The notes under the pieces are model-generated. The model did no database searches, was not told the origin of the DNA, and saw nothing but the letters and a program-made list of their open reading frames with translations. Below are positions 42,981-51,400 of a stretch of 64,000 bases of DNA, in pieces (positions within the stretch are counted from its first letter, which is position 1; each line of letters opens with the position of its first letter). The position numbers and the translations under genes were made by a program. Origin of the DNA: Rhynchopus sp. YZ270_cl-10 (Eukaryota; Euglenozoa; Diplonemea; Diplonemida; Diplonemidae); assembly GCA_964035575.1 (NCBI GenBank), contig OZ037856.1, positions 992,001 to 1,056,000 of the forward strand. The letters run 5' to 3'.

Positions 42981-45020
42981 ATGGGAGGCGTTGAAAGCAC
43001 AGAGGGAGGCATCAAAGGGGTAGATGGCCTGCAGGTTGGGTCTATGCTTGCGAACAGCCCTTCTTCGCGGGCTGGGCTGATTCCGTTCTTTGACTTTATT
43101 GTTAAGGTCGGTGACCACGAGCTACACGAGGACAACCTCGGGGTCTTCAAGGAATACCTCAAAAGCCATAAGGGCCGTGGACTCAGCCTTGTTGTCTACA
43201 ACTCTAAGGTCCTGGCGCTGCGTGAGGTGGTCATCACACCCGACGATGCGTGGGGTGGGGTAGGCCTGGTGGGCTGCTCTCTCGAATGGGGCAACAACGT
43301 ACACAGCACACATCTCACCGGGGTAGACCCAAAGTCCCCTCTCGCAACGCACGTCCGTGCCGAAGACGACTACATCATCGGTCTAGAGAAGATCCCAGGA
43401 GACCCCCTCCACCCAGTGGTCTCGCTCTTCTGCGATGCCGGCGACTTCCAAGCAAGGATAGCCCTCAAGATGGAGCTGCGTGCAGAAGGGCGTACCTCGG
43501 ACCGTCTGCTGCTTCTGGTGTACAACGCAAAGGAGAACGCAGTGCGTGAGGAGTACGTGAACCTGCTCCGCTGCGACCGTCTTGGTGTCGATGTGAGCAG
43601 CGGATATATCCACAACATTGCTGAAGGCAAGGAGCTGCCTACCCTGAAGGGTGTTGTCTCCTTTGAACGGCGTGCCACCAGTGGTGGTGCAGGTGGTGCA
43701 GGGGGTGTGGAGGCCGTACCGGAGGTGGCCTTGCAGACCACAGCACAGCCGACGGCACAGCCAGCACCAACACCAACTGAGACGGTGCAAAGCGAAGAAG
43801 TGGATGTGGCACAGCAACTTCTGGCACAGCATCAGGCTGCCGCACAACAGGCTGCCGCACAACAGGCCGCTGCACAACAGGCTGCAGCAGATGAGGAAAG
43901 ACAGAAGGCAGTACAGCAACAACAACAACAGCAACAACAGGAAGCTTTCGAAGCAGAACAACAGCGTCAGCAGCGTGCACAGGAGGAACAAGAACAGCAA
44001 CACCAGCAACAACAACAACAACAACAACAGCAGCAGCAACAGCAGGCCGCAGCAGAGGCAGCAAGAGAGGCAGAAGCTGCTGCCGAGGCAGCACGCCTCG
44101 CAGCTGCCGACCTGGCAGCAGAGCAGCAACGCCAACACGAGGAGGCCGTCGCGGCAGAGCAGAAGCTTGCAGAGGAACGCCGCCTTGCGCAAGAAGAGAT
44201 GCTGCGTGCGAAGGCCTTCCAGCAGGAGATGGAGGCCAAGGAACGTGCCCTCGAGGAGCAGCGCCTCAAGCAGGAATTCGACCAACGCGAGCTCGTCGCC
44301 CTACGCGAAGAGCTCCGCAAAGAGCAGGAACGGGTAGCCGAACGCAAACTCCAGTTCGAACAGCGCAAAGCCGCCTCCCCTCCCCAGGCACCACCCATGC
44401 CTGCACCCCTCCCCGCTGCACCACTCACCACTCCTACCCCTACACCAGTCCCAGCCCCGGTCACCCTCCCTACATACTCTCCTCTGGAGAACGCGTCTGT
44501 CCAACCCATGCAGCACTCTCCTGTTGTCCCCCCAGCGAGAGCAGAGTTTGTGAAGCGTGGCTCGCAAGATGCTACCCCGTCTGCAAGCTTTGCTCCGCTT
44601 CTGAACACTGTGCCTGAACCTATGAAGCATACACCTATGGCGGCAGGGGCGAGGATGAGCCAGCAGGAGCGCTTTGCTGCAGCTATGGCTGGGGCCATGC
44701 CACCTGCTCCGACAGAGGGTGCGGGGGTGGCCCAAGAAAGGTTTGTTGGGGCAAAACCTCCAACACCAACCGAGGTCCCTACTCAACAGCAGCGGTTTGC
44801 GGCCGCTATGGGAGGTGGTGGTGGGGTGGTACCGCAACAGAGCACAGCACAGCTCAGTCAACAGGAGCGTTTTGCAGCAGCAATGGCGGGTGGTATCGGC
44901 GGGGCTGGTATCGCTGTCCCTAAGGTAGGGGGAGTGCCCAGACCCACTCCATCACCCCCGGTCCCAACCCCAAACCAAGATGCCTTTGAGTCTGCGACCC
45001 TTCCAATGTATGGAGCCTAG
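42981..45020 (+). CDS. GRASP (Golgi reassembly stacking protein) homologue, 679 aa
   Basis: A Golgi-associated tether with two atypical PDZ domains. Starts MGGVES, a good N-myristoylation site, as in GRASP55/65; the ATG at 42981 is chosen for this. PDZ1 covers about residues 10-100 and contains the signature REVVITPDDAWGG (81-93). PDZ2 covers about 95-210 and contains GCSLEW, VDPKSPLATH, DYIIG, LLLLVYNAKENAVREEYV and a Gly-rich close. After a Gly linker come a Gln/Ala-rich coiled coil (about 280-470, with Gln runs) and a Pro-rich tail holding four QQERFAAAM-type repeats. Animal GRASPs have a Ser/Pro-rich tail without such a coiled coil, so the C-terminal half is lineage specific and may replace golgin partners; that is inference. 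No introns. Confidence 0.9.
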   Translation: MGGVESTEGGIKGVDGLQVGSMLANSPSSRAGLIPFFDFIVKVGDHELHEDNLGVFKEYLKSHKGRGLSLVVYNSKVLALREVVITPDDAWGGVGLVGCSLEWGNNVHSTHLTGVDPKSPLATHVRAEDDYIIGLEKIPGDPLHPVVSLFCDAGDFQARIALKMELRAEGRTSDRLLLLVYNAKENAVREEYVNLLRCDRLGVDVSSGYIHNIAEGKELPTLKGVVSFERRATSGGAGGAGGVEAVPEVALQTTAQPTAQPAPTPTETVQSEEVDVAQQLLAQHQAAAQQAAAQQAAAQQAAADEERQKAVQQQQQQQQQEAFEAEQQRQQRAQEEQEQQHQQQQQQQQQQQQQQAAAEAAREAEAAAEAARLAAADLAAEQQRQHEEAVAAEQKLAEERRLAQEEMLRAKAFQQEMEAKERALEEQRLKQEFDQRELVALREELRKEQERVAERKLQFEQRKAASPPQAPPMPAPLPAAPLTTPTPTPVPAPVTLPTYSPLENASVQPMQHSPVVPPARAEFVKRGSQDATPSASFAPLLNTVPEPMKHTPMAAGARMSQQERFAAAMAGAMPPAPTEGAGVAQERFVGAKPPTPTEVPTQQQRFAAAMGGGGGVVPQQSTAQLSQQERFAAAMAGGIGGAGIAVPKVGGVPRPTPSPPVPTPNQDAFESATLPMYGA

Positions 45021-45720
45021 ATTGGAATGTGAAAAAAAAAATATACCCAACGTTGTTTTAAAAAAGGGAGGGTGGGGTGGTAAAAAGGGTGGGGTGGTAA
45101 AAAGGGTGGGGTGGTAAAAAGGGTGGGGGGAGGGGGGGAAGGAGGGAGGGGGAGGGGAGAGGGAAAGAGGTTATTGGTTCCAAATCGGGTGCCTTTTTCG
45201 TACTTTGTGTGTATTTCTGCTCATCCAAAAAAAGAGAAAAAAAGGCTTCTTTTGTGAAAAAAATATCTTTTGCAAAGAGCAAAAAACCCCCCCTGAAAAT
45301 GCAAACAAAAAAAAAAAAAAAAAAAAAAAATTAAACTTTCCACTTTTGTGTAATTTTTATGAGGGTTAGGTTCATCTTATTATAAAAAACCTTTCTTTTG
45401 ATTTGCCATGGTGGTATTCTCTCGACAGAACCAACTTTCTAACCTTATGTTTCCTGCACGATAAACGTGATATAAGACGCATGCATTCTGCATCCTCCTC
45501 CCTCCACCACCCCTTCCTTCCTTCCCTCCTTCTTCTTTTTTCATTTTTATTCCTACAAGCGTAGCTTAAAGGAGAAATAGTTCCTCAGATACGGTCGCTA
45601 ATCACCCCCTCCAACAGGGTAATTGTGCAATCAACGTGAAAACCTTTGTTTATCAGAGTTACTATTTTTTTCACTCAAAAACACTTCCAAAAAAACCTTC
45701 CGCAGAACAATGTACACATT
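45021..45720. other. Spacer with G-rich tandem repeat and poly(A)
   Basis: Three to four units of GGGTGGGGTGGTAAAAA at 45067-45130, a G-rich patch to 45170, an A run of about 27 bases at 45308, and a truncated family A fragment (GAGGGTTAGGTTCATCTTAT, about 45360). No gene seen. Confidence 0.55.
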
Positions 45721-45724
45721 ATGA
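45706..45724 (+). promoter_or_regulatory. Minimal upstream ORF overlapping the DHHC start
   Basis: After an acceptor-like CTTCCGCAG ending at 45705 comes ATG TAC ACA TTA TGA (45710-45724). Its TGA overlaps the main ATG (45721-45723) by two bases as ATGA. If 45705 is the real 5' splice point, ribosomes meet this four-codon ORF first. Confidence 0.4.
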
Positions 45725-46668
45725 AGAGCATTGCGGGGCAGACCCAGAACCTTGCTTCTGACGTATATGATCAGGACATCAACTGCACCCCGGGTCTGGT
45801 CGTTAGCAGAAAGGGCTTAGGCACGCAACCCCTCAGCACGCCACACAAACGCGTCTTCACCATGCCACAGACTCCCCCTGCCGCACCGGAACGAGAGATG
45901 TACCTTCCGTTTTTTGTCGCGCTTTGCATTGTAGGGTTCTATTCACTTACGTTGTTGGTGTTTTTACCTTTATTTACGAAGCTCCAATACGGCGCTGTAT
46001 GGATCCGAAATGCAGAAATAATTTGCAGTGTTCTCTCCTTTTTGACGTTGTACTGTTATTATAAGGCGGTTTACTTTGACCCTCAGATTCGTTTCGAAGA
46101 AACGGAAGAAGGTGTACGGTGTTCACGATGCAGCGCGGTGAGAAGGGAGCGGACCCACCATTGCGGACAGTGCCGCCGGTGTATCGACCGCTACGACCAC
46201 CACTGCTTCTGGATTGATAATTGCGTGGGGAGGGCGAACCACAAATTCTTCATTTTATTTCTCCTATACATTGTATCGTGCATGGCACAGTACTGGTACT
46301 TCTTTTACCTTTACATTACCACACCTAAGGTAGATGTAGCAGTTATAGGTGACGGTGGGTTCTACTGGCAAAACACTCTCGTGAACGTCTGTCTCGGGCT
46401 CTACTCTCTGTTCGTGGTCCCGTTGACGCCCTTCGCAACGATCTTTCTCTTATGGAGCACCTTCCTCACCTCACAAGGCATGACCTCCTACGACTACGCG
46501 ACAGGGGAGGACCACCACTACCAGAGTCTCCTCTTAAACTTCCAAAGTGTCTTTGGAAATAACCCTCTTCTCTGGCTTGTTCCGGTTGCGCCGTTTGCGG
46601 AAGGGGAGAGCGGAGGGAAAGGGAAGGAGAAGGAGAAGGAATGCACGCACACAGAGGAGATTCTTTGA
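45721..46668 (+). CDS. DHHC-type protein S-acyltransferase (315 aa)
   Basis: Transfers palmitate to cysteines of membrane-associated proteins, usually at Golgi or plasma membrane. Four membrane spans at about residues 61-85, 99-118, 177-206 and 222-250. The cytosolic Cys-rich domain between spans 2 and 3 (134-168) carries CSRC, HHCGQC, RCIDRYDHHCFWIDNCVG, with DHHC at 159-162. The usual TTxE after the last span is replaced by TSYDY in SQGMTSYDYATGE. A charged KGKEKEKE stretch lies near the C-terminus. The length is typical of short DHHC enzymes. The ATG at 45721 is used because the upstream extension has no ATG in frame. It sits between GRASP and a SET protein on the same strand. Confidence 0.93.
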   Translation: MKSIAGQTQNLASDVYDQDINCTPGLVVSRKGLGTQPLSTPHKRVFTMPQTPPAAPEREMYLPFFVALCIVGFYSLTLLVFLPLFTKLQYGAVWIRNAEIICSVLSFLTLYCYYKAVYFDPQIRFEETEEGVRCSRCSAVRRERTHHCGQCRRCIDRYDHHCFWIDNCVGRANHKFFILFLLYIVSCMAQYWYFFYLYITTPKVDVAVIGDGGFYWQNTLVNVCLGLYSLFVVPLTPFATIFLLWSTFLTSQGMTSYDYATGEDHHYQSLLLNFQSVFGNNPLLWLVPVAPFAEGESGGKGKEKEKECTHTEEIL

Positions 46669-46834
46669 GGAAAGGGGGTGGTGGTGGAGGTTGTCCCCGT
46701 ATCGTTTTGTATGTTGGTTGGGGTGTGTGTGAATGGTGGAAGGTCTTCATCTTTTCAAGTTTTTCAAGTTTCAATTTTATCCCCTATCGTCATTCAATGA
46801 TCCCCGTTGCATCTGACTGATGAGAGGAAAGCGG

Positions 46835-46965
46835 GAGTAGAGCATATCGGATCTTAACGAAAATGGATGTAGGACTGCATGGTCGGGGGTGGTCCACCCT
46901 CATGCACCAAAGGTACACTGCCAACAAGAGAGGGGCTTTGTATTGCAAGCCAACTTTTATTATTT
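46835..46965 (+). repeat. Family B dispersed element, copy 4
   Basis: AAAATGGATGTAGGACTGC, GGGGGTGGTCCACCCTC (hairpin), CACCAAAGGTACACTGCC, then GGCTTTGTATTGCAAGCC (perfect 5-bp stem GGCTT with AAGCC). Confidence 0.8.
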
Positions 46966-47385
46966 TGTACAGAAAATCTCTCAAAAATGGAACCCAAACA
47001 GAAACGCGACCTTTTATTACGTTTTCTGCCACAAAAAAAATACAGTATTTTAGAATGTCGAAGACTAACAAAAAGGCACCCCCCACCCCCACCCCCCACC
47101 CCACAACTCTCTTATCATATCGATTCCCCCCACCCTACCTTCCCCCCTACCCTCCTACACACTTGTTTTAAACATTTTTCTGTTCTTGTAGTGAGGCTTC
47201 AACAGGAATTAGTCGCTATCTTAACAAAGAAGCGCACCTACCTCTCAACTTACAAAGTACTACAATGAAAATGCAATACAAAACAAACAGAGTAGCAAAA
47301 ACAAAAACAAAAACAACAAAGTTGATACAAACTTTTTCAATCCCCCCCTACCCTCCTACACACACCCTCTTGCAGACAACACACG

Positions 47386-48762
47386 ATGCCACCCCCATGC
47401 CTTCTCTTACTCCTCCTCCTCAGCGAAGTGTCACCTACACTCTCTGACGCATCCCGAAGTGACAAAATCGATGCCTTCGTCACCTGGATCCACTCCATGA
47501 ACTCATCCAACCACCGCATCACCGTACAAGACACCGAAGAATGGGGTCTCGGCCTTTACGCTGTGGAGCCTATTTCAAAGGGCGAAGTGTATCTCACAGT
47601 GCCGGAGATGTGGTTAGTGTCGCATGCAAACATTGTGGCTGGTATCATCTCTGAAGGGGAGGAACGTTCGGTGCTCTCAGCGTTTGACCCGCAGACTGCA
47701 GTGGCAGGGTGGCTTGCCCTGAGGAAGAGTGCCTCTACAATCTCCAAATGGACGCCATGGATTGAAGTGCTACCTAGTATCGCTGATTTTGCTTCGAATG
47801 GACTATTCATGAACCCCTCAGAAGTAGATAAGGTAGTCCCCATTTATGTTAGAGAGGATTTAAAGAAGTTTCGCTCTGCCAGCGAAGCTGGGTTTGAAGC
47901 CATCAAAGCGCACCCCCTCTTTGAAAACGTAGGTCTGGAGGAGTGGAGATGGGGGAAAAGTGTTATCACCAGCAGGGCCTGGCATATTCCGGACCCGACA
48001 TTGGTTCCTGCAGCGGGGATGTTGAACCATCAAGATATTATGTCGGACAGAGAAGAGCTGCTTCAAGCTACAAATGGAGTGTGGCGTCGTCGTCGTGAAT
48101 CGCCAAGACCATTTCTTGATGGGCATTATTTAGAAAACGGTGTTGCCGTGGTAAAAGCGGATCGAAATGCATCACCAAAAACGCAAATGTTTGAGGCCTA
48201 CGGTGACAACCCATCCTTTGTGTACTTTGTGTATCATGGTTTTGATTTGGAAAATAATGTGCACGACTGTTTCAGAGTTACCTTAGTGGATCCAGCAGGG
48301 TTGCCGCTAAAGAAGAAATACCGTCCGTTAAATGAGGAGCGGCGGGAGCTGTTTTTTGCATTGGAAGTGCCGGCATGGGTTTGTCTTCATGAAAATGAAG
48401 TGTCTGATGAAATCTTAGCCCTCGCGTTGCTTTCTGTTGCGTCGGATGTTGGGTTTGTCAAGCAATGCGCTGCTCTACACAGCAACCCTGCTGAAGGAGT
48501 AGAATGTGTTATCAATTCGGCACCCAAAGATGCAATGGTCGAAGCACAGAGACTCTATTCAGAGCTCATTGCCCATGAGGTTCGCGAGCAGTTTCCAAAA
48601 GGTCTGGAGGGTGGAGGGGAAGGCGGCAGAGAAGGGGAAGGGGAAGGGGAAGAGATGCAAAGGTCAGACCTAGTGACACAGTTTGTCGCTTCGCAGAAAA
48701 GGCTTGCACGGAGTCTAATAAACGCAGAAGTTACGGGGGAAGCCAATGGAGGTGAGTTGTGA
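47386..48762 (+). CDS. SET-domain methyltransferase-like protein with signal peptide (458 aa)
   Basis: Belongs to the SETD3/SETD4/Rubisco-LSMT-like SET group. N-terminal SET part: EEWGLGLYAVEPISKGE (about 51-67) and TVPEMWLVS. Insert region: AVAGWLALRKSASTISKW then TPWIEVLPS. C-terminal SET part: WGKSVITSRAWHIP, LVPAAGMLNHQ (NH motif) and QMFEAYGDNPS-FVYFVYHGF, where LSMT enzymes have a YG..N motif. A Rubis-subs-bind-like helical region follows, then a Gly/Glu-rich linker. The first 20 residues (MPPPCLLLLLLLSEVSP) look like a signal peptide or membrane anchor, unusual for this family, whose members are mostly cytosolic, nuclear or plastid. The start follows an acceptor-like CTCTTGCAG ending at 47375. 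Codon use is less G/C-rich than in neighbouring genes. Substrate unknown. Confidence 0.82.
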   Translation: MPPPCLLLLLLLSEVSPTLSDASRSDKIDAFVTWIHSMNSSNHRITVQDTEEWGLGLYAVEPISKGEVYLTVPEMWLVSHANIVAGIISEGEERSVLSAFDPQTAVAGWLALRKSASTISKWTPWIEVLPSIADFASNGLFMNPSEVDKVVPIYVREDLKKFRSASEAGFEAIKAHPLFENVGLEEWRWGKSVITSRAWHIPDPTLVPAAGMLNHQDIMSDREELLQATNGVWRRRRESPRPFLDGHYLENGVAVVKADRNASPKTQMFEAYGDNPSFVYFVYHGFDLENNVHDCFRVTLVDPAGLPLKKKYRPLNEERRELFFALEVPAWVCLHENEVSDEILALALLSVASDVGFVKQCAALHSNPAEGVECVINSAPKDAMVEAQRLYSELIAHEVREQFPKGLEGGGEGGREGEGEGEEMQRSDLVTQFVASQKRLARSLINAEVTGEANGGEL

Positions 48763-48860
48763 AATTTTGGAGCGTTTTGGGGGGTTTTTTTTGGGGGGGG
48801 TTTTTTTATACAATATTGTGTTTGCTCTGCAAAACTTCGGTGCAATCTAGTGTTCTCCTC

Positions 48861-48900
48861 TAGCTAAGCATGCGAGGCTTAGCTTAGGTTCATTAGTCTT
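48861..48900 (+). repeat. Covarying hairpin element (family A), extended upper stem
   Basis: AGCTAAGC pairs with GCTTAGCT (8 bp) around ATGCGAG. The lower stem is lost, but TTCATTAG remains downstream. Confidence 0.65.
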
Positions 48901-48917
48901 CGCCAATTTTTTTATTA

Positions 48918-48952
48918 AAGGTGACTAAGCACGAGAGGCTTGGGGTCATCTT
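48918..48952 (+). repeat. Covarying hairpin element (family A), copy 48918
   Basis: CTAAGC with GCTTGG (one G-T pair) around ACGAGAG; lower stem AAGGTGA with TCATCTT. Followed by ATAAACTTTTCT. Confidence 0.8.
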
Positions 48953-48973
48953 ATAAACTTTTCTACTGTTGTA

Positions 48974-49045
48974 GGCCGCAGGGTACTTTGTGCTTTCATC
49001 CGGATGGCTGGCATCATACGTGGGTCAGTTGGAGGTGCCTACATC
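48974..49045 (+). repeat. Family C element, copy 1
   Basis: GGCCGCAGGGTACTTTGTGC, TCATCCGGATGGCTGGC, CGTGGGTCAGTTGGAGGTGC, ACATCAACAACTAC. Copies at 49498 (diverged) and 54950. Confidence 0.8.
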
Positions 49046-49109
49046 AACAACTACAGTTTCTTTTTCCCCCCTTGTAGACGACTCCCAAGCGCAACACTCC
49101 GGGGTTCAA

Positions 49110-49172
49110 TAACCCGCGGAATATCAGTGACCTGCGTCTCAGAGGCGTTTTGCACTATCAAATTCACTTTTT
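49110..49172 (+). repeat. Family K element, copy 2
   Basis: GCGGAATATCAGTGACCTGC, GTCTCAGAGGCGTTTTGC, ACTATCAAATTCAC. Confidence 0.65.
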
Positions 49173-49245
49173 TTTTCTTTGTTGAAAAAAATACACATAC
49201 TTTTCGAAACCTCTCTTTTGCATGATCTTTTTTTTCCTTGTGATC

Positions 49246-49278
49246 AAGGTGACCTATGCACGAGGCTAGGTTCATCTT
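49246..49278 (+). repeat. Covarying hairpin element (family A), copy 49246
   Basis: Upper stem CCTA(T)GC with GCTAGG around ACGAG; both arms are altered together. Lower stem AAGGTGA with TCATCTT intact. Confidence 0.75.
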
Positions 49279-49439
49279 ACAAACTTTTTTCCTTTTTTTT
49301 TTCTTCAATCTGCAGACGAAGTTTATCCACCCCCTCTCCCATCCCCACTACTATACATTTGCTCTCTCGATATTGCCTATATATTCCCCCCTTTTGCCTG
49401 TACCCCCCTTTACCTACAAGGCTAATTTGCCTCGCTACT

Positions 49440-49483
49440 ATGGTGACTAAGTGCTGAAAGTTGAAATGGCTTAGTATCATCTT
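49440..49483 (+). repeat. Covarying hairpin element (family A), long-loop copy
   Basis: CTAAG pairs with CTTAG around an enlarged 18-base loop; lower stem GGTGA with TCATC. Confidence 0.65.
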
Positions 49484-49497
49484 ATAAACCTTTTGCC

Positions 49498-49565
49498 TTG
49501 CTTTCATTTGGATGGCTGGTATCGTACAGAGGGGGGTCAGTCAGGAGGTGTTTGCACCAACAACT
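49498..49565 (+). repeat. Family C element, copy 2
   Basis: TTTCATTTGGATGGCTGGTA, GGGGTCAGTCAGGAGGTG, TTTGCACCAACAACTACC. Confidence 0.7.
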
Positions 49566-49587
49566 ACCATTTACTCCCCTTCTTATA

Positions 49588-49616
49588 GGTTACTAAACAG
49601 GCTTAGGGTCATATAG
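49588..49616 (+). repeat. Covarying hairpin element (family A), short-loop copy
   Basis: GGTTACTAAAC then AGGCTTAGGGTCATATA; only the stem core is left. Confidence 0.4.
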
Positions 49617-49792
49617 GTATAACCAACATTACTCTTTTTTTTCTCTCTCTTTTTGACAACCTTTTCAAATCCTTTTCTTTGTGTGTGTCCTTCTTTCTAT
49701 ACAACCGCCCCCACTAAGAGGGTGACGTCCTCTATTGACAGCACCAAAAAAACCATTCATTTTCCCCCTTTCCTCCACCTTTCTACCTTTCA

Positions 49793-50002
49793 TGGTGTGG
49801 CCGACGACCACAAAATAGCACAAAATAGCAGACATATCACAAATAGCACAAAATAGCACCCCCCTCATAGCAGAGAACAAGACTCGGGGACCGGGGACCC
49901 GGTTATTTTCAGCCGGACCGGGACCTTGACCTGTACCAGGACCCAGGGACCGGGGACCCGGCTTATTCTCTGATGTGGGGACCCCCTTGAGCCACACCAT
50001 TT
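49793..50002. mobile_element. Inverted-repeat element with GGTGTGGC ends
   Basis: Left ATGGTGTGGCCGACGACC and right GAGCCACACCAT are inverted. Shares ATGGTGTGGCCGACGACC and the AAATAGCA repeats with the inner part of the mariner-type MITE at 34611. Interior is GGGGACCGGGGACCCGG-type repeats. It ends about 95 bp before the IFT27 start. Confidence 0.55.
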
Positions 50003-50094
50003 CACCCTATGCACCATCATACAGACACCCCCCCTCATTACACCAATCCTTTGGAAAAAAGGAGGAACCAAAAAAAGAACTTCCCTTCACCACA

Positions 50095-50717
50095 ATGGTG
50101 GTGCTGCGCTGCAAGGTCGCTGTAGTGGGAGAGGCGACGGTGGGGAAGTCGAGCATTGTGCAGATGTTCTTGACAGGCGGGTCGACGTTCCCGCGGAACT
50201 ACCAAATGACGATGGGTATTGACTTTGGTGTGAAGGAGGTCGACGTTGCGGATAATGTGACCGTTGAGTTGTACCTTTTTGACATCGCGGGCGAGCAGAT
50301 GTACAAAGGCATCATGGACCAATACCTGGACAACACAAGCTTCTTTATGTTCGTCTACGACGCATCGAACAAAAGCACCTTCGAAAGAGCCAAACCCTGG
50401 GTAGAGAAGTGCCGCAAAGTACGCAAAGACCTCCCCGGTGTGTGCGTCGCAAACAAAATGGATATGGACGACCGTATAGAGGTCCCAGAGTTCCAGGGCA
50501 CCTCTCTCTGCAAGACTCAAGGGTTGGAGTTCTTTCAAACCTCGGCTTTAAGGTATGATTCATTGAACCACAAAAAAAATCACAATTTTTTTTTGATTTT
50601 CTGTCACATTTCACCCCCCACAGATCTCAGAACCTGACAGCGCCATTTGAGTTTATAGCACAGCAGTTCTACAGAACATACGAAGAAAAGCTTCGGTGTA
50701 GGAAGCAAGAGTTGTGA
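50095..50717 (+). CDS. IFT27: IFT27 (RABL4) small GTPase of the intraflagellar transport complex (183 aa, 2 exons)
   Basis: Exons 50095-50552 and 50624-50717; the 71-bp phase-2 intron (GTATGA...CACAG) is placed by restoring the family C-terminus. P-loop GEATVGKSS at 12-20, G3 DIAGEQ at 63-68, G4 NKMD, G5 TSA. The joined C-terminus QNLTAPFEFIAQQFYRTYEEK matches the IFT27-specific tail pattern (F.APF...A.QF...Y.EK), and there is no prenylation cysteine, as expected for IFT27 rather than a Rab. Length fits (human 186 aa). IFT27 pairs with IFT25 in IFT-B and takes part in BBSome-linked export from flagella, so the organism very likely builds a flagellum. The ATG at 50095 follows a CCACA leader. 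Confidence 0.92.
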
Positions 50718-51248
50718 ACAGCGTTGACTAGATAATATGATGGGGTGGGGTGGGGTTGGGGACAGGGGGTGCTTATCTCCTGTCATACACATCGCGAGAC
50801 TCGGGATCATCTTCGCAAACTGTCCCATCGTCTCGAGGCATTTTCCCCCAAGAAAGAACTTAGTAAAGAACCATCCTTAATACCCTTCCCCTTCCCCTCT
50901 GGACGCTGATCGCCACAGAGCTGGGAAGCCCCTCCCTGACCCTTAGAAGAAAAAAAACTAGGCTACGATAGTGGAGCATGCTCTAGGGTGGCTACACTAA
51001 TGCAACCAAGTTTTCAAAAAAAAAAAAAGCATAACAAAACATAACAGCCAGTGGAGTACGTCTGTACCTTACGTAGTACAAAGTCTTCGGCTAGCATTGA
51101 GTAAAAACCTCCCGTAAGTAACTACTCTCTCACCCCAGATAAAACACTCTAGCCAATTCTTTCCATTTTTTTACGTTAAGTTTTTAAGCAACAGAAAAAA
51201 AGCAAACAGAAGTAACACGAAAAATCACCACCCCGATACCCCATGTTT
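50718..51248. other. Spacer between IFT27 and the triplicated locus
   Basis: No gene seen. Holds a G-rich patch and a faint family A remnant (GAGACTCGGGATCATCTT, about 50795). Confidence 0.5.
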
Positions 51249-51400
51249 CCCTCTGACTCGTTTGCTGACAGGAGCAGCAGCCATCATGTTTGCATTCTGC
51301 TGAAGGCAACACCTGAACATCTTGCTTTTCCTCCCGTCACTCCCATGCAACGAAACACAGAACACTTTTGTGTCTACACTCTACAAAGCAAAACACAACA

